Notes: generated by a model not told the origin, from the letters alone. A stretch of DNA of 64,000 bases from Bacillota bacterium (GCA_023393125.1 JAEWMQ010000092.1:10701-74700), one strand, 5' to 3'. Counted from the stretch's first letter, positions 52,437 to 62,346 are shown. Made by a program: numbers and translations.

Positions 52437-54665
52437 ATGTTTGAACAATGGAATGGTTTTGAAGCAGGTATCTGGTCTAAAGAAGTAGATGTAAGAGATT
52501 TCATTCAAAAAAACTACACACCATATGAAGGTGATAGCTCTTTCTTACAAGGTCCAACAGCAGCTACAACAGCTCTTTGGAAACAAGTACTTGAACTTAT
52601 GGACGAAGAAAGAAAAAAAGGTATTTTAGATGCTGAAACAAAAGTACCATCTACACTTACTTCTCATGGTGCTGGCTATTTAAATAAAGATCTTGAACAA
52701 ATTGTGGGTCTTCAATCTGATAAACCACTTAAAAGAAATATTATGCCAAATGGTGGTGTACGTACTGTTAAAAATGCACTTAAATCATATGGTTATGAAT
52801 TAGATTCTCAAACAGAGGAAATCTTCTCTAAATATCGCAAAACTCATAATGAAGCTGTATTCTCTGCTTATACAAAAGATATGAGAGCTGCTCGTCATAG
52901 CCATATTATTACAGGTCTTCCTGATGCTTATGGACGTGGACGTATTATCGGTGACTACCGCCGTGTTGCTTTATATGGTATTGATTTCTTAGTAAAAGAA
53001 AAACAAGAACAAATGAATCAATTAGACGTTACACCAATGACAGAATCTATTGTACGTGATCGTGAAGAAACATCAGAACAAATTATCGCTCTTAAAGACC
53101 TGGCAAAAATGGCTGCTAACTATGGTTTCGACATTACAAAACCAGCAAAAGATACAAAGGAAGCTATCCAATGGTTATACTTCGGTTACCTTGGTGCTAT
53201 TAAACAACAAGATGGTGCTGCTATGTCAATCGGCCGTACATCTACTTTCCTTGATATCTATGCTGAAAGAGACCTTAAAGAAGGTACATATACAGAAACA
53301 GAAATCCAAGAATTCATTGATCACTTCGTAATGAAACTTCGTATGGTTCGTTTCCTTCGTATTCCTGAATACAATGAATTATTCTCTGGAGACCCAGCTT
53401 GGGTAACAGAATCTCTTGGTGGTATGGGTATAGATGGACGTACACTTGTAACTAAAAATACATTCCGTGTACTTCACACATTAGTTAACCTTGGTCCATC
53501 ACCAGAACCAAACTTAACAGTACTTTGGTCAACACACTTACCAGAAGCTTTCAAAAAATTCTGTTCAGATTTATCTATCCAAACAAGCTCTATTCAATAT
53601 GAAAATGATGATATGATGAGATCATTCTGGGGCGATGATTACGGTATTGCATGTTGTGTATCTGCTATGAGAATTGGTAAACAAATGCAATTCTTTGGTG
53701 CTCGTGCTAACCTTGCTAAAACATTACTTTACGCTATCAATGGTGGTCGTGATGAAATGTCTGGTGAACAAATTGCACCTAAATATCAACCAATCACATC
53801 TGAATATCTTGACTTTGATGAAGTAATGGAAAAATTTGATGTTATGATGGACTGGATTGCTAGAGTTTATGTAGATACTTTAAATGTTATTCACTATATG
53901 CATGATAAATATTGCTATGAATCATTAGAAATGGCTCTTCATGATAAAGATATCGTTCGTACATTTGCTACAGGTATTGCTGGACTTTCAGTAGTTGCTG
54001 ACTCTTTATCAGCTATTAAATATGCCAAAGTTAAAGTAATCAGAGACGAAACAGGTCTTGCTACAGATTATGAAATTGAAGGGGAATACCCTGCATACGG
54101 TAACAACGATGACCGTGCTGATGATTTGGCTGTAATGGTTGTTTCTAGCTTCATGAACAAAATCAGAAAACTTCACACATATAGAAATTCAGTGCCAACA
54201 ACATCTGTTCTTACAATTACATCAAACGTTGTTTATGGTAAGAAAACAGGTAACACACCTGATGGACGTAAAAAAGGTCAACCTCTTGCTCCTGGTGCTA
54301 ACCCAATGCACGGAAGAGATGTTAAGGGTGCTTTAGCTTCTCTTGCTTCAGTTGCTAAACTTCCATATAGAGATTCCTTAGATGGTATTTCTAATACTTT
54401 CTCTATCGTTCCAAGTGCGCTTGGTAAAACAGCAGATGAACAAACTATAAATCTTTCTGCTCTTCTTGATGGATACTTTGCACAAAATCCACATCACATC
54501 AATGTTAACGTACTTCAACGTGAAACATTATTAGATGCTATGGATCATCCAGAAAATTATCCTCAACTTACAGTTCGTGTATCTGGATACGCTGTTCGTT
54601 TCATTCGTTTAACAAGAGAACAACAATTAGATATTATTAATAGAACATTCCACGAACGTTTCTAA
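52437..54665 (+). CDS. pflB: formate acetyltransferase (pyruvate formate-lyase)
   Basis: This glycyl-radical enzyme converts pyruvate and CoA to acetyl-CoA and formate under anaerobic conditions. It has 742 residues. The adjacent active-site cysteines are Cys406-Cys407 (GIACCVSAMR), and the radical Gly is Gly717 in RVSGYAVRF near the C-terminus. The N-terminus (WNGFEAG, DVRDFI) is typical. AAGGAGATG lies before the ATG. The codon choice is biased toward AAA, CTT and GGT, as expected of a highly expressed gene. pflA follows. Confidence 0.98.
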   Translation: MFEQWNGFEAGIWSKEVDVRDFIQKNYTPYEGDSSFLQGPTAATTALWKQVLELMDEERKKGILDAETKVPSTLTSHGAGYLNKDLEQIVGLQSDKPLKRNIMPNGGVRTVKNALKSYGYELDSQTEEIFSKYRKTHNEAVFSAYTKDMRAARHSHIITGLPDAYGRGRIIGDYRRVALYGIDFLVKEKQEQMNQLDVTPMTESIVRDREETSEQIIALKDLAKMAANYGFDITKPAKDTKEAIQWLYFGYLGAIKQQDGAAMSIGRTSTFLDIYAERDLKEGTYTETEIQEFIDHFVMKLRMVRFLRIPEYNELFSGDPAWVTESLGGMGIDGRTLVTKNTFRVLHTLVNLGPSPEPNLTVLWSTHLPEAFKKFCSDLSIQTSSIQYENDDMMRSFWGDDYGIACCVSAMRIGKQMQFFGARANLAKTLLYAINGGRDEMSGEQIAPKYQPITSEYLDFDEVMEKFDVMMDWIARVYVDTLNVIHYMHDKYCYESLEMALHDKDIVRTFATGIAGLSVVADSLSAIKYAKVKVIRDETGLATDYEIEGEYPAYGNNDDRADDLAVMVVSSFMNKIRKLHTYRNSVPTTSVLTITSNVVYGKKTGNTPDGRKKGQPLAPGANPMHGRDVKGALASLASVAKLPYRDSLDGISNTFSIVPSALGKTADEQTINLSALLDGYFAQNPHHINVNVLQRETLLDAMDHPENYPQLTVRVSGYAVRFIRLTREQQLDIINRTFHERF

Positions 54666-54684
54666 TTTCATCATTATCTATTTT

Positions 54685-54716
54685 ACATAAAGAGGGTGTT
54701 TACATCCTCTTTATGT
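54685..54716 (+). terminator. hairpin between pflB and pflA
   Basis: An 11-bp perfect stem (54685-54695 with 54706-54716) lies 20 bases past the pflB stop. There is no long T tract after it; TATAAT follows at 54723-54728. It may terminate part of pflB transcription or protect the pflB mRNA 3' end, lowering pflA relative to pflB. Confidence 0.6.
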
Positions 54717-54781
54717 ATACTTTATAATAATAAAGTAATTTCATTCATTTATAATATAAAAATAATCAGGAGGAATCAGTC

Positions 54782-55510
54782 ATGAAAGGTAGAATTCACT
54801 CAATAGAAACTTGTGGAGCCGTAGATGGACCAGGTCTTCGTTATATCGTCTTTACACAAGGATGTCCTCTTAGATGCAAATATTGTCACAATCCAGATAC
54901 ATGGAAGCTACAAGATGGCAAAGAAGCTGATACAGAGGAACTCATTAAAGATATACTAAAATACAAAAGTTTTATGAAAGCATCTAACGGTGGAGTTACT
55001 GTTAGTGGTGGAGAACCTTTCTTACAAGCAGACTTCGTAAGAGATCTTTTCATAAAATGTAAAGAAAATGGCTTGCATACTACTATCGACACTTCTGGTT
55101 ATGTAGATATTGAAAAAGCCGATCCTGTTTTAGATTATACAGATCTCGTTCTTTTAGATATTAAGAGCTACAATAAGGATATTTATAAAGATTTAACAGG
55201 AGTTCCCTTAGATCGTACATTAGCTTTAGCTAAACATTTAGAAAAACGTGGTATTCCTATCTGGATTCGTTATGTACTTGTTCCTAATCTCACAGATAAT
55301 GAAGAAGATATCGAAGCTCTAGCTAGTTTCCTAGATACCTTAACTAATGTAGAGCGTATTGATATACTCCCATTCCATAAGATGGGTGAATATAAATGGG
55401 AACAACTTGGATATGAATATGAATTAACAGACACAATAGAACCAAATATAGAAGCAACTAATAAAGCATCTCAAATTTTCAAGAAGCATAATTTACCTAT
55501 TATTAATTGA
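54782..55510 (+). CDS. pflA: pyruvate formate-lyase-activating enzyme
   Basis: PflA uses a 4Fe-4S cluster and SAM to place the glycyl radical on PflB. It has 242 residues. The opening GRIHSIETCGAVDGPG, the cluster motif CPLRCKYCHNPDTW (CxxxCxxC) near residues 29-36, and VSGGEPFLQ are diagnostic. AGGAGG precedes the ATG. It is about 120 bases after pflB, separated by a hairpin. A short-stemmed strong terminator follows. Confidence 0.97.
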   Translation: MKGRIHSIETCGAVDGPGLRYIVFTQGCPLRCKYCHNPDTWKLQDGKEADTEELIKDILKYKSFMKASNGGVTVSGGEPFLQADFVRDLFIKCKENGLHTTIDTSGYVDIEKADPVLDYTDLVLLDIKSYNKDIYKDLTGVPLDRTLALAKHLEKRGIPIWIRYVLVPNLTDNEEDIEALASFLDTLTNVERIDILPFHKMGEYKWEQLGYEYELTDTIEPNIEATNKASQIFKKHNLPIIN

Positions 55511-55522
55511 GTAAATTCTAAT

Positions 55523-55560
55523 AAAAAATAGACACGTTGAATGACGTGTCTATTTTTTAT
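55523..55560 (+). terminator. terminator after pflA
   Basis: A perfect 15-bp stem (55523-55537 with 55544-55558) with A and T tracts closes the pfl unit. Confidence 0.9.
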
Positions 55561-55615
55561 TTACTTATCCTAATTAAACCTATTAATTTATAAAAATGCC
55601 CTTACTCTTCTATTA

Positions 55616-56272
55616 TTATAGCTCTGCTGCTTGATTTTTTTCTTTAAAAAATCTGTTCCAAAAGGAAGCTTTTTCTTTTTTATTGTCTCCTTTATCCTCA
55701 CTCATTTCTTTTCTCATTTTTTGTACTTCTCTCATTGCTTCATCTAATTTTTTATAATATTCTTCATCTTTATTAGCTTGGAGCACTTTGAGTTCTGCTA
55801 TTTTTTCCTCAACTGCCACATCAACTTCTTTTTTTATTGTTTCTTTCATTTCCCATTTTGATTGATCACTGTATTCTACTAAAGCTTGCATAAACATTTC
55901 TTTCATCATCAGTGAGAATTGTTTCACCTTACCATCTTCCATATCTGTGATATCTACATCTAATGTTTCTTGACGTTTTAAAGCTGTTACAGGAGCTATT
56001 TGAATGGTAGTTAATTGCTCATAGGTTTCTCTTACTTCTTCGTTAGATGCATGTACAATCCCTTCTATAGCCTTTAATTGCAACCCTTGCTCTCTCATCT
56101 CCTGGATCTTCTTGAACATCTCCACATCTTCCATACTGTATACTCTATGGCCCTTGTTATTTCTCTTAATTGTCAAATTAAGTTCTTTTTCATAAAATCT
56201 TAAAACGTAAGGTTCTGTTTCTAGCATTTCTGCTACATCCTTAACCGTCAAGAAATCTTTTTCATGTAACAT
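55616..56272 (-). CDS. MerR-family protein with long C-terminal coiled coil
   Basis: This 218-residue protein has a MerR-type winged helix at the N-terminus (about 7-75; FLTVKDVAEMLETEPYVLRFYEKEL, given in part as FLTVKDVAEML, and VYSMEDVEMFKKI), then a long charged helical region (about 90-195) rich in Lys and Glu with heptad character. The end is basic and aromatic (KASFWNRFFKE). It has none of the metal-binding cysteines of classic MerR sensors. The layout resembles RacA, which anchors origins at the pole in sporulating Bacillus, and some phage-derived regulators. The function is unknown. Confidence 0.8.
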   Translation of the reverse strand: MLHEKDFLTVKDVAEMLETEPYVLRFYEKELNLTIKRNNKGHRVYSMEDVEMFKKIQEMREQGLQLKAIEGIVHASNEEVRETYEQLTTIQIAPVTALKRQETLDVDITDMEDGKVKQFSLMMKEMFMQALVEYSDQSKWEMKETIKKEVDVAVEEKIAELKVLQANKDEEYYKKLDEAMREVQKMRKEMSEDKGDNKKEKASFWNRFFKEKNQAAEL

Positions 56273-56379
56273 ATCCTCACCTCATCATTTGTAGCCTTCT
56301 GAAGATATTATACCATATTTTTACAGTATTACAATTCTTTAATTACATAATTGTTAAAATTTAGTATGTAATTATTTTT

Positions 56380-56874
56380 TTATAATATTTTTTGATATGA
56401 TAATAAGTCTAGCCATCTATTAAACTTATTTCCTACTTCTCTATAGTGAGCACATTTCACATACCCACACTTTTCAAATAATGCTATACTTCCTTTATTT
56501 TCACCGCAAATCAATGCAATTAATGTATGTAATTCTTTTGTTCTTGCACGCTCTTCAATAAACGTAAGGGCTCTTTTTCCTATTCCTTTTCCTTCATAGC
56601 CATTCTTAAGATAAATTGTTACCTCGGCAGTTTGATCAAATGCCTCCCTTACTTTATACTGAGTTAAGATAACATATCCACATATATCTTCTTTTAACTT
56701 TATAATATAACTTTCATACTTAGTATTTTCAAATAAAACTAAATCTGCCATCTCTTGTCTTGTTATTTCTTTCTTATGAAAGGTGGCTGTTGAGTTTTTA
56801 ATATAATACATATAAATTTCTCTTATAGCGTCTATATGGTCTTCTGTAATTTTTTCAAATTGATAATTAATCAT
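56380..56874 (-). CDS. GNAT-family N-acetyltransferase
   Basis: This 164-residue GNAT protein has a long N-terminal helix (EDHIDAIREIYMYYI), the acetyl-CoA pyrophosphate loop YEGKGIGKRAL near residue 95 and a C-terminal IALFEKCGYVK. The NSTATF segment resembles the phosphinothricin/methionine sulfoximine acetyltransferase subgroup, so an amino-acid-analogue or amine substrate is possible. That is not proof. It stands alone between merR-like and dnaB genes. Confidence 0.85.
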   Translation of the reverse strand: MINYQFEKITEDHIDAIREIYMYYIKNSTATFHKKEITRQEMADLVLFENTKYESYIIKLKEDICGYVILTQYKVREAFDQTAEVTIYLKNGYEGKGIGKRALTFIEERARTKELHTLIALICGENKGSIALFEKCGYVKCAHYREVGNKFNRWLDLLSYQKIL

Positions 56875-56951
56875 TTCTATTCCCCTCTATAACAAAAGTT
56901 ATCATTCTGTTAACTCAAATATGCACTTCATTATTCTAATATCATTTTAAT

Positions 56952-57004
56952 AAAAGCACCTTATAAAATCATAGCATTAATGCTTATTTTATAAAGTGCT
57001 TTTA
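56952..57004 (-). terminator. terminator after dnaB
   Basis: Arms AAAAGCACC... (from 56952) and ...GTGCTTTT (to 57004) form a stem of about 17 bp with one bulge and a long loop. It follows the dnaB stop on the minus strand. Confidence 0.75.
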
Positions 57005-57018
57005 TATGTTATTTAATA

Positions 57019-58347
57019 TTAATGTTGCATATTAGCAAACTTTGTATATTGTCCTAACCAAACTAATTCTACAGTCCCTGTAGGACCATTTCTTTGTTTA
57101 GCAATAATGACTTCACCCACATTTTTCTTTTCTGTATCTGGATGGTAGTATTCATCCCTATACAAGAACATAACCACGTCTGCATCTTGCTCAATGGCCC
57201 CAGATTCACGTAAGTCAGATAACATAGGTCTATGATCTGTTCTAGTTTCACAAGCACGTGAGAGCTGAGATAAGGCAATAACAGGTGCATTCATTTCTCT
57301 AGCTAATGCTTTTAAAGAACGTGAAATATCTGATATCTCTTGTTGTCTTGATGCACCATCACCTGTTCCACTCATTAATTGTAGATAGTCAATCATGATC
57401 AGATCTAAGCCTTTTTCCATCTTTAATCTACGACATTTAGCTCTCATCTCCATCACATTAATCCCTGCTGTATCATCAATGAAGATTCTCGAATTGGCAA
57501 TATTAGGAATACTTTGAGCTAATTTATCCCAATCATCTTTTTCAAGAGCGCCTGTTCTTGCCTTCTGTGAATCCACCATTGCTTCTGCACAAAGCATACG
57601 ACTTACTAATTGATCCTTTGACATTTCCAGACTGAAAACTGCTACACTCTTCTTATTCTTAATACCTGCTGTCTGAATAATATTAAGTGCAAATGCTGTC
57701 TTTCCCATGGAAGGCCTCGCTGCCACTAATACTAAGTCTGATGGTTGAAGCCCTGCTGTACGATGATCTAAGTCAATAAATCCTGTTTCAATTCCTGTAA
57801 TCCCACCTTGACTTTTATGTGCTTCCTCAATCTTTTCAATAGAAGTTAATACAATCTCATCAATCCCTGTAAAATCTTCCGTCTTCTTATTTTGAAGAAT
57901 ATCGAAGATTTGCTTTTCAGCAAACCCCATAATATTATCTAATGGCTCTTCACCATCAAAACTCTTAGCTGATATCTCATTACTTGCCTTTATAAGTCTT
58001 CTAAGTGTTGCTTTTTCCTCTACAATCTTTGCATATTGCTTAATATGTGCTGAGGTAGGTACAGAGCTTGCTAGTTCAGCAATATAGCTTATACCTCCAA
58101 TTTGCTCTAATACACCTTTCTGAACTAGTTTATCTTGAATGGTAATAAGGTCTATTGGATTACCTGTGGTGTATAACTCCATAATTGCTGCATAAATTTG
58201 TGCATGATCAGGTCTATAAAAATCTTCTGATCTTAATAATTCACTTGCAACAATAACTGCGTCATGATCCATAATCATTGACCCAATAACAGATTGTTCG
58301 GCTTCAATGCTATGTGGAGGAATTCTCATGTTTTGTATTTGCTCCAT
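57019..58347 (-). CDS. dnaB: replicative DNA helicase DnaB
   Basis: This hexameric 5'-3' helicase of the replication fork has 442 residues (called DnaC in Bacillus). The N-terminal domain (about 8-110; PPHSIEAEQSVIGSMI) binds primase. The RecA-like C-terminal domain has Walker A ARPSMGKTAFALN near residue 210, Walker B LIMIDYLQLM and the arginine-finger region KQRNGPTGT. It is downstream of rplI, as in many Firmicutes. The DnaD and DnaI loaders are encoded at 38.6-40.6 kb. Confidence 0.97.
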   Translation of the reverse strand: MEQIQNMRIPPHSIEAEQSVIGSMIMDHDAVIVASELLRSEDFYRPDHAQIYAAIMELYTTGNPIDLITIQDKLVQKGVLEQIGGISYIAELASSVPTSAHIKQYAKIVEEKATLRRLIKASNEISAKSFDGEEPLDNIMGFAEKQIFDILQNKKTEDFTGIDEIVLTSIEKIEEAHKSQGGITGIETGFIDLDHRTAGLQPSDLVLVAARPSMGKTAFALNIIQTAGIKNKKSVAVFSLEMSKDQLVSRMLCAEAMVDSQKARTGALEKDDWDKLAQSIPNIANSRIFIDDTAGINVMEMRAKCRRLKMEKGLDLIMIDYLQLMSGTGDGASRQQEISDISRSLKALAREMNAPVIALSQLSRACETRTDHRPMLSDLRESGAIEQDADVVMFLYRDEYYHPDTEKKNVGEVIIAKQRNGPTGTVELVWLGQYTKFANMQH

Positions 58348-58402
58348 AGGACAGTTCTCCTCTTTCTTATTACATTTATACTAGTCGTATCTTAGTAGGC
58401 TA

Positions 58403-58849
58403 TTATGCACCAACAACTAGTACTTGAACTGTAGCTACTACTTTAGCATGTAATTTTATAGTCACTTTTTGTCCACCTAAGCCTTTGATCGCTTCTTTTA
58501 GTTGAATTTTCTTTTTATCAACCTTAATACCGTATTCTTTTTCAAGTGCTTCAGCAATCTCTTTAGATGTTACAGAACCAAATACTTTTCCACCTTCACC
58601 TATTTTGACTGCCAATTTTAGTTCTTTGTCATTTATTTTATCTGCAATGGCTTGTGCTTCATCTAATTCTTGCTGCTTACGCTTATCTTCAGCCTTTTGT
58701 TCTAACATTCTTTGATTTAAATTAACTGCATTAGCTTCTACTGCTAGTCCTTTTGGAAATAATGCATTACGTGCATATCCATCTTTAACCTCTAATACTT
58801 CACCTTTTTTACCAACTTTTTTTACATCTTGTGTTAATATTACTTTCAT
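58403..58849 (-). CDS. rplI: ribosomal protein L9
   Basis: L9 binds 23S rRNA near the L1 stalk. It has 148 residues. The N-terminal domain MKVILTQDVKKVGKKGEVLEVKDGY, given in part as VKKVGKKGEVLEVKDGYARN, leads into the long central helix (about 40-75) and the C-terminal RNA-binding domain with GGKVFGSVTSKEIA. It overlaps the gdpP stop by one base and precedes dnaB. Confidence 0.97.
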   Translation of the reverse strand: MKVILTQDVKKVGKKGEVLEVKDGYARNALFPKGLAVEANAVNLNQRMLEQKAEDKRKQQELDEAQAIADKINDKELKLAVKIGEGGKVFGSVTSKEIAEALEKEYGIKVDKKKIQLKEAIKGLGGQKVTIKLHAKVVATVQVLVVGA

Positions 58850-60855
58850 TATATTTCTCCTTCCTCAAAGTACTTATTAATTGCATCCCTTAAATAAGTT
58901 TTTGCTTCTTTAATTGTTGTGTCTTTAAGCTGTGCACCTGCAATTCCTAAATGCCCGCCTCCACCAAGAAGTTCCATTATCCGCTGTACATTAGTATCTG
59001 CTAATGCCCTAGCACTAATAAGTACACAATTATCAACTACAGTTAATACAAAGGATGCCACTATACCTTTAATATTTAAAAGTTCATCAGCCACTTGTGC
59101 TGCAATAATATTTGAATTTGCCACTTGACTATTAACCTCTGTTACAGCCATATTCTCATTCCATATTTCAGCATTTTGTATTGCGATAGCTCGTACTTTA
59201 TATGTTTCCATATCATTTTGAAAGAGCAATCTAACTCGGCTGCTATCAGCTCCATTCCTTCTTAAAAATGCAGCAGCTTCAAATGTTCTTACGCCTGCTT
59301 TAAATACGAAATTTTTAGTGTCAATTGTAATACCTGCCAAAAGTGCATCAGCTTCAATAGGTGTTAATTTAACTTTATCGGTTAAATAGTTTAAAATCTC
59401 AGCTATCATTTCACAAGTAGATGAAATAAATGGCTCTAAATATGTTAAAACAGCATCTTCAATATAGTCTGTACTCTTTCTATGGTGATCGAATACTACT
59501 ACCTTTTCTGCTTTATCTAAAAGCTCAGGGTATTCTAAGTAGCTACGGCGATGTGTATCCACAATAACTAATAAAGTATCTCGTTTTATTTCTTTCTCTG
59601 CTTCTTCATGGGTAATAAATAGGTCTTCATATTCTTTAGATTGTACTATTCTATCATACAATCCCTTAACTGCAAAGGTAGGACCATCTAAAATAATATG
59701 AGCCTTTTTACCCATAATAGAAGCTGCTCTATATACACCCATAGCAGCACCTAAGCAATCCATATCAATGCCTTTGTGTCCCATAATATAAATTTTATCT
59801 GCTTCATGGAGAAGTTCCTTGAATGCATAGGCCTTTAACCTTACTTTTACTCGTGCACTTTTTTCTACTTCCTTTGTTTTTCCACCATAAAAAGTATATT
59901 TATCATTGTTTTTAATAATAGCTTGATCTCCACCTCTACCTTGTGCCAAATCAAAGGCTATTCTAGCATCTTCTTTTGAACTTAATAAGGATTTTAGGTT
60001 AAACCCTATTCCCAAACTTACAGTAACGGGTAGTTCATTTCCTACTTGAATATTACGCATTTCATCTAATATATCAAATTTAGTTTCTTTCATGCGTTCT
60101 AATTCTCTTTTATTAAAAACCATAATATACTTATCACGTTCTATTTTAGCTATAACAACTTCTCTTTCTTTAAACCATAAATTAATCTTTCGATCAATTA
60201 TAGCCATCAGCATTGGACGCCTTACTTCTTCTATGCTGTGCGTAATCTCATCAATATTGTCAATGCATAAATATCCCATCATGCATCGTTCTTCTTGAAT
60301 TTGATTTTTAAGCTTTTCATTTTCAGTGTAATCTAGAAAATAAACAATCTGTTTATTGATTTCGTCTTGTTCTCCTCTATGAAAACTCTCCACAATAATT
60401 CGGTAAGTATTTCCGTTTAAATGAAAGCATTTATTAATAGCCTGTTTATTGTTAATCCAATCGCCTAATTTCAGGTCCGGAAATAATGACTTAATATTCT
60501 TCCCTAATAATTCCTTATCTTTACACATGCCCTTAAATGCCACATTAGTCCATCTAATTGTGCCTATTTCTTCAATTATAACTACTGGTATCTGCACATT
60601 TGAAAACATACTATCTTTAATAGTAGTTATTTCATCTACTTGTTTACCTACCTGCAATTTAATATAACGATTAACTTCTCGTTCGCTAAATATACTAACG
60701 ATTAAAAGAATAGCATAAATAAGTAGGCTTAATATGGCTTGTGGTGCACTAAATACCCGTTGTAGCTGTGTAAGTAGCCCCAAAGTAACTAAAGCCTGTG
60801 TAAACCTAAAAATGACCATGGCATACGAAAAACTCTTTTTTCTCTTGCTTTTCAT
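58849..60855 (-). CDS. gdpP: GdpP, c-di-AMP phosphodiesterase
   Basis: GdpP degrades c-di-AMP, which controls potassium and osmotic balance. It has 668 residues. Two transmembrane helices (about 12-55) are followed by a PAS-like domain (about 80-150), a degenerate GGDEF domain (about 170-300) and the DHH-DHHA1 catalytic part with IMGHKGIDMDCLG, IVDTHRR, FDHHRKS and GGGGHLGIAGA. The order yybS-gdpP-rplI-dnaB is conserved in Firmicutes. It lies 20 bases after the yybS-like gene and overlaps rplI. Confidence 0.95.
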   Translation of the reverse strand: MKSKRKKSFSYAMVIFRFTQALVTLGLLTQLQRVFSAPQAILSLLIYAILLIVSIFSEREVNRYIKLQVGKQVDEITTIKDSMFSNVQIPVVIIEEIGTIRWTNVAFKGMCKDKELLGKNIKSLFPDLKLGDWINNKQAINKCFHLNGNTYRIIVESFHRGEQDEINKQIVYFLDYTENEKLKNQIQEERCMMGYLCIDNIDEITHSIEEVRRPMLMAIIDRKINLWFKEREVVIAKIERDKYIMVFNKRELERMKETKFDILDEMRNIQVGNELPVTVSLGIGFNLKSLLSSKEDARIAFDLAQGRGGDQAIIKNNDKYTFYGGKTKEVEKSARVKVRLKAYAFKELLHEADKIYIMGHKGIDMDCLGAAMGVYRAASIMGKKAHIILDGPTFAVKGLYDRIVQSKEYEDLFITHEEAEKEIKRDTLLVIVDTHRRSYLEYPELLDKAEKVVVFDHHRKSTDYIEDAVLTYLEPFISSTCEMIAEILNYLTDKVKLTPIEADALLAGITIDTKNFVFKAGVRTFEAAAFLRRNGADSSRVRLLFQNDMETYKVRAIAIQNAEIWNENMAVTEVNSQVANSNIIAAQVADELLNIKGIVASFVLTVVDNCVLISARALADTNVQRIMELLGGGGHLGIAGAQLKDTTIKEAKTYLRDAINKYFEEGEI

Positions 60856-60874
60856 TTTATTTTCCTTTCCTCAC

Positions 60875-61858
60875 TTAAACTACAATTTTAACCTTTCTAT
60901 AATTAAATATGGTATCTAAACATCCAAAAAACATAACTAAATAAGGTGATATTGAAAGTAGTATAAATACAGTAACTAAACCTAATACCTTTATTCCTTT
61001 ACTAATACTTGCTCTATTTACTATTGCTACTAAAGCAAGCGCACCTACCATCTGAAATAGTGTCATTAGGAAAAATACCACATTTAATCCTAATATACTC
61101 CATCTAGCACTTTCATCTCCATTTGAAGCAATAGCAATTGTTGAAATAAATAAAATGAGTACTGACATTTTTGATAACCTAAAATTAAGGAGCTCTACTA
61201 ATGATGGGAATTTCTTGTTTTTATGTCTAATCACTATATTAACTATAATAACTGCAATACCTGTAGTTATAAGTAATTGTAAAATAATTAGAGCACTGTA
61301 GACAGATTGCATAGCATCTACTACTGAATTGATAAGCTGTTTCATTTCTAAGCTTAGCTCAGTTACATTAGTAGATGTAAGGTTTGTGTTTTGTACGGCT
61401 AGCCATTCCTTAATACTATCTAATGGAACATCTTTTATGCTCTCTAAAATACTTAAATAATAGGCTTCAAAATCTATACCCAAATATTTCATTAGTACGA
61501 AAAAAACTAAAACCACTACTGCTAGGGACAAAGTAGCATACATAATAATATTAGGTAGAGGAAAGTCCTCTTTATAAAAATATAAAATCACATATGTTGG
61601 AACACACACGCTCACTAGGTAAACTAGTATACAAATTAAATTACTAGTTACTAAATATATTCCTATACTAACTATAAGTTGAAAAATTATATGCTGTCTT
61701 TTATCCAATTTATTTGTTATAAAATAAATGATTGATGGCACTGCAATAATAGGAAATAGTGCTAAGCCTATGGCATGATATAGTCCCACTATACCTAATG
61801 CTATATATATTGCTATTAAGCATATTCTACTTACTATGCTCTTTGCATTTGAATCCAT
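60875..61858 (-). CDS. yybS: DUF2232 (YybS-like) membrane protein
   Basis: This 327-residue polytopic membrane protein has about eight hydrophobic segments and little else. Its position just upstream of gdpP-rplI-dnaB and its topology match the YybS/DUF2232 family. The family is related in fold to energy-coupling S components, but no substrate is known. The loop at about 135-180 is predicted to be extracytoplasmic. Confidence 0.85.
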   Translation of the reverse strand: MDSNAKSIVSRICLIAIYIALGIVGLYHAIGLALFPIIAVPSIIYFITNKLDKRQHIIFQLIVSIGIYLVTSNLICILVYLVSVCVPTYVILYFYKEDFPLPNIIMYATLSLAVVVLVFFVLMKYLGIDFEAYYLSILESIKDVPLDSIKEWLAVQNTNLTSTNVTELSLEMKQLINSVVDAMQSVYSALIILQLLITTGIAVIIVNIVIRHKNKKFPSLVELLNFRLSKMSVLILFISTIAIASNGDESARWSILGLNVVFFLMTLFQMVGALALVAIVNRASISKGIKVLGLVTVFILLSISPYLVMFFGCLDTIFNYRKVKIVV

Positions 61859-62080
61859 GAAATTGTGCCTCCTTTATTCTGCTCAAATACTATGAATTAA
61901 TATTTCTTTATTATATCATACTGAAGACCTTTAATTCTAGTGTTCATTGCAATTCTATACTATATCCCCTACTATTCATACTTAGCTTATGCACAACAAA
62001 AAACCACTGCCGAAGCAGTGGTGTGTGCATATTGGTGTGTGCTTATTTATCTCTTTATAAGTTTATAAAGTTCATTACTC
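61859..62080. other. gap between rpsR and yybS-like gene
   Basis: These 222 bases contain the rpsR terminator (61999-62022). The remainder is AT-rich and should hold the promoter of the yybS-gdpP-rplI-dnaB unit. Confidence 0.45.
61999..62022 (-). terminator. terminator of the rpsF-ssb-rpsR operon
   Basis: CCACTGC (62004-62010) pairs with GCAGTGG (62015-62021) around a four-base loop, UUCG on the transcript. A TTTTTTG run follows on the minus strand. Confidence 0.92.
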
Positions 62081-62314
62081 TTAGTCTTGTGTATATGGTA
62101 AAAGTGCGATGTGTCTTGCACGTTTGATAGCAACTGTAAGTTTACGTTGTGCTTTCGCAGAGTTACCTGTAATTCTTCTAGGAAGAATTTTACCTCTTTC
62201 AGAGATAAATTTCTTTAAAGTGTTAATATCTTTATAGTTAATCTTTTTGATATTATCACCAGCAAATTGATTTATTTTACGTCTTCTACGATTGTGTCTT
62301 TTTTGCATTGCCAT
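62081..62314 (-). CDS. rpsR: ribosomal protein S18
   Basis: S18 lies in the 30S platform with S6. It has 77 residues. It is basic, with RRRRKINQFAGDN, INYKDINTLKKFISERGKI and RRITGNSAKAQRKLT, the latter diagnostic. No zinc-binding cysteines are present. It is the last gene of rpsF-ssb-rpsR. AAGGAGG precedes the ATG. Confidence 0.97.
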   Translation of the reverse strand: MAMQKRHNRRRRKINQFAGDNIKKINYKDINTLKKFISERGKILPRRITGNSAKAQRKLTVAIKRARHIALLPYTQD

Positions 62315-62346
62315 TGTGTATTCCCTCCTTCTTTAATTAATATTAA

